This document shows positions 24,791 to 36,944 of a DNA stretch of 64,000 nucleotides, piece after piece. Source of the DNA: Mimachlamys varia. Its lineage: Eukaryota > Mollusca > Bivalvia > Pectinida > Pectinidae. The translations under genes and the position numbers were made by a program. The notes beneath the pieces were generated by a model, which saw only the letters and a program-made list of their open reading frames with translations, made no database searches and had not been told where the DNA came from. The stretch's first letter is position 1. Each line of letters opens with the position of its first letter. The stretch is from NCBI GenBank assembly GCA_947623455.1, contig OX392532.1, positions 3,658,001 through 3,722,000 on the forward strand. Reading direction: 5' to 3'.

Positions 24791-25376
24791 AATTGCTCGT
24801 TTTATAGAGATTCACCAATGTCCCACTGTGAGCGGGTTTTGTTACGCGACACATGTGTCTTTTAATGAACGTGCACATTTTGGGGTTCCTATACGATATG
24901 AAGGTTATAAACCTGGTCTAATGATTAAAATAAGTCAAGGTCGACATCTTGTAATTTTTATATGTTGGGGATTCTTTTTGATAAAATGGATTCTCGTTTT
25001 CTAATTTATTTTGGTTTAAAGCACACTTTCCATCAATTCCAATTTGGGGGAAATAGTTGTAATTAGAATGTTTAACACTAGTACTTCCGAACGACAATGC
25101 TCGTGTTCGTGAAAGTTATCATCAAAACGAAGGTCACATCAATATATGTTTACAATGTTACGTACAATAGAGTATTGCATGTGATGGATTGCCAGTCTCT
25201 TTCCCTAAACTTTTGTAAGCACTTCATTGGTGTATACAGTAGATCTTCATCGTGACCCACAAACCTAATAGCTACCGACTGGGTTGTGATATACTGGATG
25301 TTGTCTGTTACACTCTTAGTTTGATGTATAAAAACCCTATTCTCATAGGTCTGGGTAACGCACGTGTCTGTTAGTA
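24791..25376. other. Non-coding spacer
   Basis: No supported gene or repeat. It may be intron of the UNC93-like gene. Confidence 0.35.
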
Positions 25377-25706
25377 AAGGTAAGACTATCATCTCGTCAG
25401 ATTAATCTTGTTGGTAATGTAAAAATAAATAAGAGAATACCGAAGCATTAACAAAATCATAATCCAAACTCAAAATCGATTATAACCAGGGGCAAAATAT
25501 GAACAAAGGAAAGATTTACATGGGCACCCTTGTAAAAGTACAAGAGAATAAGACCAGGTGTTCCGGAAGAGTAAGCGTCTTCATCGACGGTTTATTTACG
25601 ACATCCACCATGTAAATCTTTGTCACTTCCAAGTAAACATCAAGTTCTCAAATTGAGAACCAAATAAGGTAAGACTATTTACCTCGTCAGATTAATCATG
25701 TGGTAA
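25377..25706 (-). mobile_element. Retroelement fragment C with a long target-site duplication
   Basis: A 248 bp copy (25418-25665) of the family 3' tail, from near tggttctcaatttgag to the terminal gtattctcttattt in minus-strand sense. It is flanked by direct repeats of about 41 bases at 25377-25417 and 25666-25706 (aaggtaagacta..ctcgtcagattaatc..tggtaa), with a few differences between the two. It carries no coding sequence. The flanking duplication fixes both ends and shows that the family 3' end lies right after the tcttatttatt stretch. Confidence 0.85.
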
Positions 25707-26664
25707 CAATATGTTACAAAGCGATCAATTCAAATATTGATACCAAAAAGAGAGTTATATGTGGAGTTAAGGGGCACAACAAAAAGTAAAATAAAAATGA
25801 AAATAATTTCTTTCTATTTCGTTTCACCTTTTTTGTTCGCTTCTGGTTCGTTTCTATTTTGATAATACCCATAGCTTAGTTAAGGCATCGGAGGGTAAAA
25901 CTAAACTAGAAAATAAAGGGAAGTTACATGTACTTCCTTTTTGCAATGAGTAAATCAGTTTCAACATAAAGAGTAAATATGATCATACTGCTCGTAATAC
26001 TAAAGTGGTTTTAGACATTTCGCGCAAACCTTGCCTCAAACTTTAGTTTCTGTCCTGACAAACAGGGCCATTAATGATCCTACAAACTAGGTCGGAACCT
26101 TAAACAAATTTTGCCAATTATCAGGGTAATGGTTGAAGGCATTTAAAGACATTAAAATGCGACACATTCACCCATTAGGACCAGGCTGAGGTAGAAATAA
26201 TTAAACAATTACAGTGAAAGTATAACATATGTTAATTGGTAGGGCAGATCTAATTGCCCGAATGTTTGCGTAAAATAAGATTCTGAGAGAAAACCAAGCA
26301 TGCGGTTTGGTTAATAACACCATACAACGCTATAACTACTGATGATTGTATCTAATTAAATGAATTAGGATTCTCACGTTAGTAATTGATTCATAATTTC
26401 TAAAGAATATTGACTACTGAAAAGAGGTAAACAATTTGTATCATAGTAACCGCATGTGCTGTGACGCTACCAAGAGGAAGCTAATTTCTCGCCATTTCTT
26501 TGTCCAATGGTAACAATGGAAATTAAAATCCTTGAAGGACCCGATCTAAACTACAGGCCACAATACACATATCATGTTACTTAATACAAGTAGTTGGATG
26601 TAGTAGTAGTAAAAACAAGTTACAGTAACAACTTCTGGTGAAGTAACAAAGGGTACAGTATAAA
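25707..26664. other. Non-coding spacer
   Basis: AT-rich, no gene recognised. Confidence 0.4.
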
Positions 26665-27290
26665 AAATCAGAGAATACCAAACCGTCAACAAAACTCAAA
26701 ATCGATAAAACTAGGGGTAAAATATGAACCCTCGAAAAAGGGCCGCGGTGGCCGAGCGGTTTCAGTTTCCCGATATTCTTCCGCTAGCCCTCCACCTCTG
26801 GGTTGCGAGTTCGAATCCCAGGTGGGGCAGTTACCAGGTACTGACCGTAGGTCGGCAGTTTTTCTCCGGATACGCCAGCTCTCCTCCACCTCAGAAATAG
26901 GAGGTTAAACAAAATAAATCAAATAAATGAACTAATTAAAAAAAAATTACAAGAGAATAAGGTCAGGTTTTCAGGAAGAGTAAGTGTCTTCTGTTTCATT
27001 GACGACATCCGCCATGTTAGTCTTGGTCACATCCAAGTAAACATCAAACCCTCAAAATGAGAACCGAGTCATCATTGTCAATCATAACAAGTGAGCACAC
27101 TAATGAGCAAACTTAAAAACGTGCAGCTTTATATCACACAATGATACAGAATATTTCTCAATGATACCAAGATGGTGCCCACCAAACAGCATCTCCCGAA
27201 TCCCTGTTCCATAAGTGTGTTCATCAGCAGCTGACATCTATCACAAAATCTCGATATGCAGAGCACGCCTTAGAATAACGAATACAAGTT
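26665..27290 (-). mobile_element. Retroelement fragment D, interrupted by a SINE
   Basis: Minus-strand copy of the same family. The 3' terminal part lies at 26665-26735 and the tail and RT-distal part at 26947-27290. Between them sits a tRNA-derived SINE. Relative to the other copies, about 35 bases of target around the junction are missing. Not functional. Confidence 0.8.
26740..26946 (+). mobile_element. tRNA-derived SINE
   Basis: The head has RNA polymerase III promoter boxes: A box tggccgagcggtt (26749-26761) and B box ggttgcgagttcgaatccca overlapping 26801-26820. The style is tRNA-Leu/Ser-like, but the arms do not close as a normal tRNA. The body is followed by an A-rich tail (aataaatcaaataaatg, then aattaaaaaaaaa). 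It is inserted into retroelement fragment D. Confidence 0.8.
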
Positions 27291-27292
27291 AA

Positions 27293-27395
27293 GGCTAAAA
27301 TACGGGTTAGAGTAACATATACAGGTTACAGCAAACAAAAGGGTTAGAGTAAAAATACAGATTTCAGTTACAAATACAGGCTACAGTAAACAATA
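27293..27395. repeat. Degenerate short tandem repeat
   Basis: Three to four imperfect copies of a roughly 30 bp unit with ggttacagtaaacaa and ggttagagtaa words. Weak and diverged. Confidence 0.5.
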
Positions 27396-28590
27396 AGGCA
27401 TTTTTATAAATAGGTGCAGCATCACGATAAAGCAACATTTTTTATTTAAAATTTCGATAACGACATGTGAAGAAAATTTTGGAAAGATGAAAGCATGTTC
27501 TTGTATTATTTGTAATATATAATTAAATGAAATGTTTGAATATCAATCCATAATGAATATGGATAAATAGGCGATACGCAGGTAACCGTAGATAGTAGAT
27601 CATTTAATGAGACTAAAATATCCTAAAAACTGAAATTTGCAATAGTCTGAAATATAATCATTACATACATATATATAACAAGCCAGCTTTAAAAGATCAA
27701 ATTAAGATCCATTTACCTATATACATGTATTTAATACAATAGTTTAATATATCAGATTCTCTATAGATGTGTGTAGATATTGTACATTAGCGGGGTTTGT
27801 AAGAGGTGAATGCCCGGCCTCATGACAGACAGGGTTAGATCAAGTAGCATGGCAATGGAGATCGGAGACACCATAAGGCAACGGAAGGCAACTGATCGAA
27901 AATAGATCCAAGGTATTGTGATGCGGGCTTGCTCACTTAATCAACTTGGTTGTCTTCATCATAAAATACTGGGGAATAAAAAAACTTATTGAAAACAATT
28001 TGTAGAGGCGTAACATTGGACTTTTATCCAGTTATCAGGGGGCAACTCTCCAAGGTTCTCCACTTGACGATATTGTTCACACACAAAAGCAACACATCCA
28101 CTCAAAACTAATGGACTATAATGCTGCAGTTTCTGTCCCTTTTCTTATCTAGTTATAGCGAATTTTATCACATGTTTATTCTTACCATACACCTCGTGTT
28201 GAGTGAATTCCGTAGTTTTCCGATTAATGCACGTGTTCGTTTGTGCTCAAGTGTTGCCGAGCCTTAACGGATCAAATCAGCGTTTATACTTTTAATCTCA
28301 AATCTACACAGGAAATTGATTGCCAGAAATCATCAGTGTCCTTCAGTAAACAGTTTAAATATACAAGGTAATGTAATATCACCGATGTAAGTTTAGATAG
28401 AAATTCTTACGAACAAGGAATATTGCTTGATGATACGAAGGCCGATTAATAAGTTGTGAGTCTTGCATTGCAGACGGTAGGAACGAAAATGTCCTTTTCC
28501 AGCCCTACTATACCCGGACTATTTAAAGCTGTGCGCCGAAGGACTGGTGTCATTTGTGTCATAAAGGTAACATTCTAAAGTAAACAAGGA
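27396..28590. other. Non-coding spacer
   Basis: No gene or clear repeat. The right end leads into a mariner relic whose 5' limit I cannot place. Confidence 0.35.
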
Positions 28591-29480
28591 AAGCGACTTT
28601 TGCAAAATGAACAAAATATGAAAAAAGGTCTTGCAGCTAAGGACATCCATACTTAAGGGTAGCGACATTAGGTAATGATGTCCCTTCATTTTCTACAGAG
28701 GAAAGGTGGGTGACGGAATTTGTCCATGGTAGGGGCACAGCATTGGGAATGACGCCCGTCCTGGAAGACTTGTCACTGTTGCAAACCAAGAAATAGTCGA
28801 TCAAGTCCATGATATTGCTAAGGCTAACAGGCGAGTTACAGGGATATCTATAGCCATCACATGGTGGGATTACATAGATAAAAAGTACACTCCATTCTTA
28901 CGGAAGATATTGCAATAAGCAAGCTTTCAGTCCGTGGTGTACCACTACTTCTGAAAGATGTACAGAAGCACACAAGGCGGACTTTGTCGCTTGATAATCT
29001 GATCTTTTTACAGTCAGATCCTACTAACTGCCTGCAGAGGTTAGTGACTTTGGATGAGACATGAGTCAATCATTTCCCCCATGGTCCTAACTACAGTCTA
29101 AATAGTCGACGCATCCTGATTCAACCCCACCAAATAAGCTAGGCAAATACTGTTCAATCAGCTGGAAAGGCTTCTGTTTTCTGATATGATGATGATATTT
29201 TGATGGTAGATTATCTGCTAAAGGGAAAACAATCAATGAGTCATATTTTGCATCACTTCTTAGGCAGTTAAGAGAAAATAGTTAAACTCAAGGACTACGG
29301 AAAACTTAGTAAAGGTAGGTTGTTTCGGCAGAACAATGCCTCTGTTCATAAGTATGGCATTGCCATGGCTTACATTAACCATTGTGGCTTTGAATTAGAT
29401 TAAACATCCACACTATTCGCCTGATCTTGCTCCATCAGACTTTCATCTTTTTCCAAAGGTGCAGTTTCAAAACTGCCCTC
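28591..29480 (+). pseudogene. Mariner transposase relic 2, full-length but badly decayed
   Basis: Fragments in all three plus frames line up with a mariner transposase: STEERWVTEF (about 28693-28722), EIVDQVHDIAKANRRVTG (about 28791-28845), ILTEDIAISKL (about 28895), LDET (first catalytic Asp codon 29053) and HYSPDLAPSDFHLF (third Asp codon 29438). The Trp after the first Asp is a TGA stop (29062-29064). The second catalytic position reads Asn (codon 29332) instead of Asp. Several frameshifts are needed. The subfamily is not the same as relic 1 by wording. Dead and older than relic 1. Confidence 0.8.
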
Positions 29481-32444
29481 GCTTACATTTCCTTCATACT
29501 TCACATGTCAATTACCTGTGACAAATCAATCATCCAAATATATTTCTTAATTTATTTCATTACCTGGGAGTCTTAGGATTGCACCTTGTCGAAGTCCTTA
29601 TAACACAAGATGGGTACCCCAACATTTTTCTTTTCTAAATCACTATCTTATTTCAAATTTAGATTTTACCTAGTGGAATGCAATAAGGGGACCATAAAGA
29701 TTATTCTAATACCATATTGGCATATACCTATGTAATGAAATGATTGTTTTTGTAAACTTAATTTGAAAATTACTCCAAAAATTAAACAAAAACCGACACA
29801 AATGTCAAGTTCGCTTCAATATTTATATATGTTATGGTATGTGTCAAGCTATGATTTTTATTCAAAATAAGGGCATATATATCCTCTCTACGTGAAAAAA
29901 GTTTCGTGCAATTTGGAAATCGGTAAAATAGTTTTTGAAACTGAAATAATGAATGTGGTCAAATTTTTTAGACATGTCAGTTTTATTCAAAAATGTCTTA
30001 AAGTTTCACTGAAATACTTCGTCACCAGGTAAAGATAAAAGTCATGAAATAATCATTTATTATCATCAGTATACGCCTCAGAAAGTGTAAATTTTTGCTT
30101 TGTTGGTTGGAAAATAATTTTCAAGCAAGAAGTATCCCACATTTTCCATCCCCACTGTTGTACAAGAAGTGCTACTACTAATGCATATGTTAGTTTCGCA
30201 CTTGTATGTAATATTAAGTATGAATTGATAAGGTAAATACTACACAGTTCGATTAAACATCATAAAGAACTCTTTTTCCTAGGATACATGTCTCATCATT
30301 CTGCTAAGGAGCCCTTGCCACATGCAAAAAAATTCAAGTCAGCCATGCTTTCATAAGTTAGTTCTTCACACAATGTATGTGGTCTTGCATCTAAATGGAT
30401 TAGACGTAATTATACCCATTCAGACTTTCATAACACACACTTATTGACAGTGATGATAAAGTATGTTAAGTTTCATTTGGATCACTCATGAAAGATGGTA
30501 GTAATTCACTGTACAAAATATATCACAAAGAAAGGCGGCCATTTTTTCAGCCATCTTGGATTTTTTCAAAAACAAAATCATGTCATGCACTACCACTCAT
30601 CATGATGAAAAAGTATGCCAAGATTCACTGAGATCCATCAGGCTACATGTATGTAGAAGTAGTTCCCACAACAAAATATAAACAGAAGCGCCATTTTGTC
30701 GGCCATTTTGAATTTTTTTAAACCAAAAACATGTAATGCACTACTACTCATCACAATGATAGAGTACTTCAAATGTCATTGGGATCCACCGAGACATGTA
30801 GAAATAGTTCAATAAACAACTGTTAACAAATGTGAGACCTGACATGACCAACCGACCAGACAACATGCGCGATTCCTATATATCCCCCTCCCTCCAGCCC
30901 TAACCGTCACTTTGTGAAGCGGGTCATTATAACAGGGTCACTGCTGGTGTAAAAGAGACACATAATGTAGTAATACAGGTCTTTGTACCCAAAGGGGTTA
31001 AACCTTTAAGATTTGAACAAAGAAGTAGTCTCAGATGTGCAACATAAGGCCCATTTTGGTCTCTTGTTAGGATTTGCAAAAGAGAGACCTTTTCACTGAC
31101 AGGTGACTCACTTTAATTTGTTTTGGTATGTAATAGATTACATAACATGGCAAGCTTTAAATCGGCGCATCTAGATATAACCAACAAAATGTTTCAGTCA
31201 ACATGGTGTGTTTTCATTTTTCAAGAATCTGCATTTTTGAAACTCTGCAGCTTAAAATTATATGTTACCGGTTGTAAAATGTCTTCAAATTCCTTATGCA
31301 TTAACAACAGATATATGGCCTAATTTATAGTTGAAATTATACCTTGACAACAACTGAAACATATTTAAAATGAAAACTGAAATTTGGTAAAAATACATTT
31401 TTTGGTCGATTTTGGGAGAAAACATAATATTTTTAATTTTTTTTTTCATTTTTACTCAAAACAAATGGGGGTATGCATCGGCCTAAACTGATAGGTATTA
31501 TTTAACAGGTTTTTCTGTAAATTAAAATTTATAAAACATGAAATATTGATAGTGTGGCAGAAGTTAACTGGAAGATACCCCTTTTTCCGGTCAGGACATG
31601 AAAAAAGTCAGCCCTGCTCAATTCTGAGTATGTGAATGGAATTGAAAAGTCCAGTAATATCTCAGATGCACTTCAGGCAATAACCAAATGCAGTATTAAA
31701 AAATTCTAAGCGTGGGCATATCCCTATGGAAATTCATCATAGGCTGAAACTCCACCTTCGCTCTATAATTACTAGCATGTTCGGTTAATGTCAGGGTAAG
31801 GGTTAAACCTACTTAACCCTAAAAGTGTGTTTATGCATCGCATCTTAAACATTTTCTTACCCTAGGCGACACAGTTTCTAATTTAAGGAAGTGTTATAGA
31901 GGTGAAAAATTACACAATTAATTTAGATCATTGCATCGCACTTGAATCAGAGACAGATTCTGAAATGTGATGTGATCTACAGTAGAGTGCAGTACAGATT
32001 AGAGTAATAAATCTAAGGATGGCTACACGTGTATATGTATCTGTACAACAGAGACAGGCATCGCGTGCTCAAACACATATTTATAGGCAAAACTAAACGA
32101 TAAATAGATAGTTAATTAATCTTCAGAGAACACGCATTGTCATGATGTGCAGGTGTTCCTCGCGTGAGGGCACGTGTACTGTTTTCTAAATAACATTTCA
32201 GTTACACAGCTATTTATAGTAACTGTTATGGTCTTAGTTTATGATATTGTAAAGCCTCGCATTTTAACACAATGGCTGTTGTTTTCATTATTCTTTCCCT
32301 TTCAACATAATTTTCATGAAGAACTCCTACCAAGTTTCATTAAAATATTTAAGATAATTCTTATCACATTAGATTCACGATTTAAAGAATGTTTGAACTA
32401 TGTACTGCTGGGATGAAAAGAAATCCGTAACTGATGTTAAACTA
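29481..32444. other. Non-coding spacer with an old ~170 bp duplication
   Basis: No gene recognised. At 30525-30815 two diverged copies of a roughly 165 bp sequence follow each other (ggccatttt, then catgtaatgcactac.actcatca, then gatccacc and tgtagaa.tagttc). A third, more diverged piece starts near 30445. This is probably an old repeat of unknown class. The remainder is AT-rich. Confidence 0.4.
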
Positions 32445-32920
32445 CAGTTACGTGCCAAAAGTCTTTCAATTTTTTCATTTTGCTATATATTCTTTGTATT
32501 TCCAACTTTTTTCAATGAATTTTCCTGACTACCTTTAAGGATGGATTTTTGAATTTTTTTGTCATTTGGTACAGAAATATACAAGGTTTCCTCTCATAAT
32601 ATTTACTTAATTTTTCGTTGTGTATTTATTTAGCTATACAGAATTATCTACACTGCTAATTTCCGTGTGACGCCATTTCTCTATATAAGGCTACCAAAAT
32701 TACGTCAAATGGCGTCCCGAAAATTGGATGTTGTAAATAAACTATGATTTCTCTAGTGATACATAACGGAACAAGAAACAGCAAACAATTCTCTATAAGT
32801 ACACACAATCATTAAAAATGATCCATAAACGAAGTCATGAATATTCATTGAAAAAAAGTTGGAAATACAAAGAATATATAGCAAAATAACAAAAATTGAA
32901 AGACTTATGGCACGTCACTG
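32445..32920. mobile_element. 476 bp Tc1/mariner-type MITE with long inverted repeats
   Basis: The left 77 bases (CAGTTACGTGCCA, then aagtctttcaatttttt and atatattctttgtatttcc) are repeated in inverted form at 32845-32920, ending GGCACGTCACTG. A TA duplication flanks the element (32443-32444 and 32921-32922). The terminal CAGT and TA target are typical of Tc1/mariner-type elements. The interior is short and non-coding and holds a second dyad (gacgccattt / aaatggcgtc). Confidence 0.9.
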
Positions 32921-33025
32921 TATTTATTGCCACATGAAGATATAGGTCGGGGATGCTGTACAGAATTATCGGGCTGACACTATCTAGTATCTACAGTACA
33001 GTACTATAAAGGGTATCTCAACACG

Positions 33026-33345
33026 ATGCCCTCATTTCGGCAATTGGTTGAGGGTTCATCTACAGTTCGGAAGGTCCCGGGTTCGAACTGTCTGGCCGTG
33101 CATTTTTCCTCTCCTGTTACATTTGGTGCCTGTGAACAAACCTTATTTCAAGTATTGGGTGCATACTTAGTAAGGGGATACCCGAACCTGGGTTGTAAAT
33201 CGTGATGTCTTCGGGGTCGAAGACTTTGTTAAAGGAGGGAGGAATGTACCGGATCTAGACCGGGTCGATCGTCGGCGAACAGATACATAGCTCAATTGGT
33301 TAAGGGTCCGTCTGCATTTTTCCTCTCCCTTTACACATGGTACAG
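33026..33345 (+). mobile_element. tRNA-like repeat pair with a purine tract between
   Basis: The first unit (33026-33135) has ggcaattggttgagggttc and a B-box-like ggttcgaactg (33080-33090), followed by gtgcatttttcctctcc. The second (33283-33345) has tagctcaattggttaagggt and the same gcatttttcctctccc, but lacks the B-box part. Between them lies aaaggagggaggaatgt (33230-33246), which resembles a polypurine tract at an LTR edge. A composite of SINE and LTR-element debris is possible; the class is uncertain. Confidence 0.45.
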
Positions 33346-33825
33346 GGTGATCAGGTATGTCCACGGACAAAACTAAACAATGAATTTTTGACTTTATTGA
33401 TATATAACATATCTTCTGGCTCCACAGAGCGACTGACATTAAACAACACAACTTATATATACTTATTTGCCACTAGCTCTCCGACAGAACGTAGAAAATA
33501 TCTAACAAATATAAAAGCCGATTAAAAAGAGAACTATTATGTAAATGGAATCCACAAAAGTAAAATATCTCGCAAATACCATGTTCATCGACAATCTGAA
33601 GTTTGCGTTATTTGTGTGGCGTGTGTGGTAGGTGGAGTTAAATTAGAATTTTAATTTTACAACGACAAATGCCTTACTGTAACAAATAAACAACACTATC
33701 CTCTTCACGAACGAAACAGCACTTTATAATGACGATCACTAGTTCGTCCCGTAACACCGTGAAAATGCTACTCATCCAATGTAAAAGATTGGCATTGATT
33801 ATGGTGCCTTGTAGGGACTTTGCCT

Positions 33826-34132
33826 TTAGCTCAGTTGGTAGAGCATCGGGCTGGAGAGCTTAGGATCGCGGGTTCGAGTCCCAGCTGTCGACACTATCCT
33901 CGCCCTATTACTAACTGGTGCCGAGGACTCCCCCCGTTTCAGAGGAGAAGCCTTGGCGGGGAGTCACAAAACCTGGGTTAGAGATTTAGAAAAAAGGGTG
34001 GATAGTGTAAAATATGTGCATTGTTTAGGGTGCCTTACAAGCGTGAGCTGTAGTAAAGTTCCCTTTCGCTCAGTCGGTAGAGCATCGGGCTGGAGAGCCA
34101 AGGATTGTGGGCTCGATACTCAGCGATGGCAG
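33826..34132 (+). mobile_element. Two tRNA-like SINE heads in direct orientation
   Basis: Units at 33826-33893 and 34060-34132 share about 20 bases around gagcatcgggctggagag. The first has an A box (tagctcagttggtagagc) and a B box (ggttcgagtcc). The acceptor and anticodon stems do not pair well in either, so these are tRNA-derived repeats and not working tRNA genes. The pair lies about 233 bp apart and may be a tandem duplication. Confidence 0.55.
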
Positions 34133-34363
34133 CATCTTGATCACGTTTCCTCGGCCTGAAACACTACCATTGTTAAAGGTTGCCTTAGTGACTTAATTTT
34201 ATACGTTTTAAAACTGACAGAATTAACAAGTAAATTCTAACATTTATTTATCATTTCAATATATAACGTTTTCATCATCCGGGGCGATCATCTTTATTAA
34301 CGTATTCAGCCGAAACTATCAACAGCTGCCCGGTTACCCTGCGCTATTTCTAAACAATTGTAC

Positions 34364-34731
34364 ATCAACATAACAGCATATGTTTGTCGGTGTCTAGAGG
34401 TCTACATCACCCCAATAACACATGTTTGTCGGGGTTTAGAAGTCTACATCACCCTAATAACACATGTCTGTCGGGGTCTAGAAGTCTACATCACCCTAAT
34501 AACACATGTTTGTCGGGGTCTAGAGGTCTACATCGCCCTAACAACACATGTTTGCCGGGGTTCAGAAGTGTACATCAACCTAACACCACATTCTTATCGG
34601 GGTGTAGAGATCTACATCGCCCTAACAACACATGTTTGTCGGGGTCTAGAGATCTACATCGCCCTAACAACACATGTTTGTCGGAGTCTAGAGGTCTACA
34701 TGAACTTAACAACACATGTTTGTCGGGGTGT
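34364..34731. repeat. 42 bp minisatellite
   Basis: Nearly nine copies of a 42 bp unit containing acacatgtttgtcggggtct, agaggtctac and atcgccctaa. Because 42 is a multiple of three, two plus frames stay open through the array and into its right flank. Neither starts with ATG and there is no sign that they are genes. Confidence 0.93.
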
Positions 34732-36944
34732 AGAGGTAGCAGACGGAACAGCCGGTCAGACGTGCCGTCTTTTTACACGTGCCACCGAGCACCGCGCCCC
34801 CTGGTGGCCAGTCGTTTCGATCTGACGCTAATGGTGTTATGTCGTTTACAATTTTCTTCTTACTAATGCTTGCTCTTTGGCCCACAGACAACTCAGCCTG
34901 TGGGATCTACAATCTGTCGACACACTTCCTCGCGCTGTTACTTACTTCTCTTAAATAAAAGGTAGTCCATCTCCCAAGGCGCATATCAAGGAAACCGTAG
35001 AAATACAAGTGAACTTTCGTAGAAATAAGAAAACCCATTGTTTCCTGTGTAGACCAATATATTGAAAACCATGTATAAATCGCTCGCCTTAGAATGTGAA
35101 GATATCTGAGATTGCACACAGACAATTAACAATGTTACACCAGAGAATCAATCAACAAGAAGTTTAATCTTCGAGAAATCGTAGTAAGTTTTAAAATACA
35201 TAGATTACAAAAGCAATTTCACGTCAACAAAATGTTATATATCAATGGTTATGCCCCAGTTCCACAAACGATCCTTAACGTATGGAAATTCCTAAACTTA
35301 AACTTAAACCAAAATACCAAAACGTTTGTGACCACATGAACTCTCTTGATATATTCCATAATAAGCGATATAAGGTGAGAATTTTAAGTTACACAATAAC
35401 TTGTATATGAAACCAGAAAACCAACAATGTCGTTGTACTCTCAAGTGTCTATACCACCCAATAGGGAAATAATTTTTTTGACCATTATGGCTGTTTTAAC
35501 GCATACACGTTGATTTTGTTTTGACCTGGAAACGCAAATGGCGGTTGTCAATGACATCCCATAAAAAGTAAAGGGAGCTATTTCTATAATAAAAAATGCC
35601 ATGTTGACAGTCTATAAGAAGACTGTTTTTAGGAAAAATAGTTTAACTGCCGAATTGAAGGTACAAAATGCAGATTGCATAATAAAAAGCACCAAACTCA
35701 ACAGTTTATTTGATTTGCCTTAAACACAGTTTTCTCACTGTGTTCAGAAGTCTTAATAGTATCCAACAGGAACTTTTTAATAAGTAAAATATATCCAGGT
35801 ATGCATTTGTGAGTAAAGCGTTTCATAGTGGTGAAGCAAATGTCCCTGTCGTGTGTTTTAGACATTTTAGAGTACAACGACTTTGTTATTTTAATGATCT
35901 ACATGAGCTAACATTCCAGCCTTGGAACATACAATTTTTCGCATGTTTTGCCAAAATAAACAAACACCGTGGCAAATAATATGTCAAAATCATGCTCCTT
36001 GGTTAGCCATAATACTAAAATATTATTTTGTAAAAGGTTTTGAAAACGTTTAAAGTTGATTAATGTTGAAAGGTCCAAATCCATGACAGAAACCCAAGGT
36101 GTAGTCCGAATAAAATGTTTATTTTCTTCGGCTTCGGCATACAAATGCTTACAAAGATAAATACTTGATATTTGCAATAATTCTGGCGAGGCAGAGGCCC
36201 CGGCCAGAGACGGGCAGACCGCTGTCTTACTCTGTCCGTGTCCCTATCTCTGTCTATCTTCTGTCTATTTCCATCACGGTTATACATTGTATGCCAGAAT
36301 GTTACCTAACATTGTCAAAACCCTACCTGATTTATGATATTATTTCTAGGTAGGCTATGACTGATGATTCATTCTGACACTACGTTGTGGACAGTTTAGC
36401 CAGAGGTACCTACCTAACTATCGGAAATATATATATATATGGCATGTTAAAAATGACTACCCAATCAACAATTTACTTAAAATAAACACGATATTGGCTC
36501 AATACATACCAAAAATTGATCAACTTCTGTTAAATAGACGAAATAGTGATGAATAAGCTTGTAAAATATATACTGTAGTTGATCCTTAAGGAAAGTTTCT
36601 TAACTTATTATCATTAGTATTGGTTGGTTTTTTTTGGGGGGGGGGGCTTTGGATATATCAAACTTACCTCTGTATTTTTTCCTGAGCATATTACTGTGGT
36701 TGTATATTCAACGTGAACGTTGCATGCCAACAATGTGATACATGTACTAAATGCCATCTGGAAGGTAATCTCGCTGAAAGGTCGTTGGAATGACTATATA
36801 ATAATCTATAAATAGTTATTTGCCACAACATAACTACACATTGCAATGCGTTCACGAAATGACCAATGTCCATTGCGGTCACCTCTAACATCTTGGTGAC
36901 ACTGGATAAAGAGAAAGTTACACTGGTAAACGCTCTCTTCGACA
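34732..36944. other. Non-coding spacer
   Basis: No gene recognised. It contains a short (at)n run near 36428 and a G run of 11 at 36637-36647. The rest is AT-rich single-copy sequence. Confidence 0.4.

Noticed and set aside
26686..26889. Minus-strand open frame of 67 codons
   Set aside because: It is the complement of the tRNA-derived SINE and part of the surrounding retroelement tail.
33826..33893. Functional tRNA gene
   Set aside because: The A and B boxes are good, but the acceptor and anticodon stems do not pair and the T stem is imperfect, so it is better read as a SINE head.
34364..34866. Two overlapping open frames of 155 and 160 codons
   Set aside because: The 42 bp unit is a multiple of three, so frames stay open by construction. 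They lack an ATG at a sensible start and any family resemblance.
36428..36440. (AT)n run as a promoter element
   Set aside because: Short simple repeat with no gene nearby.
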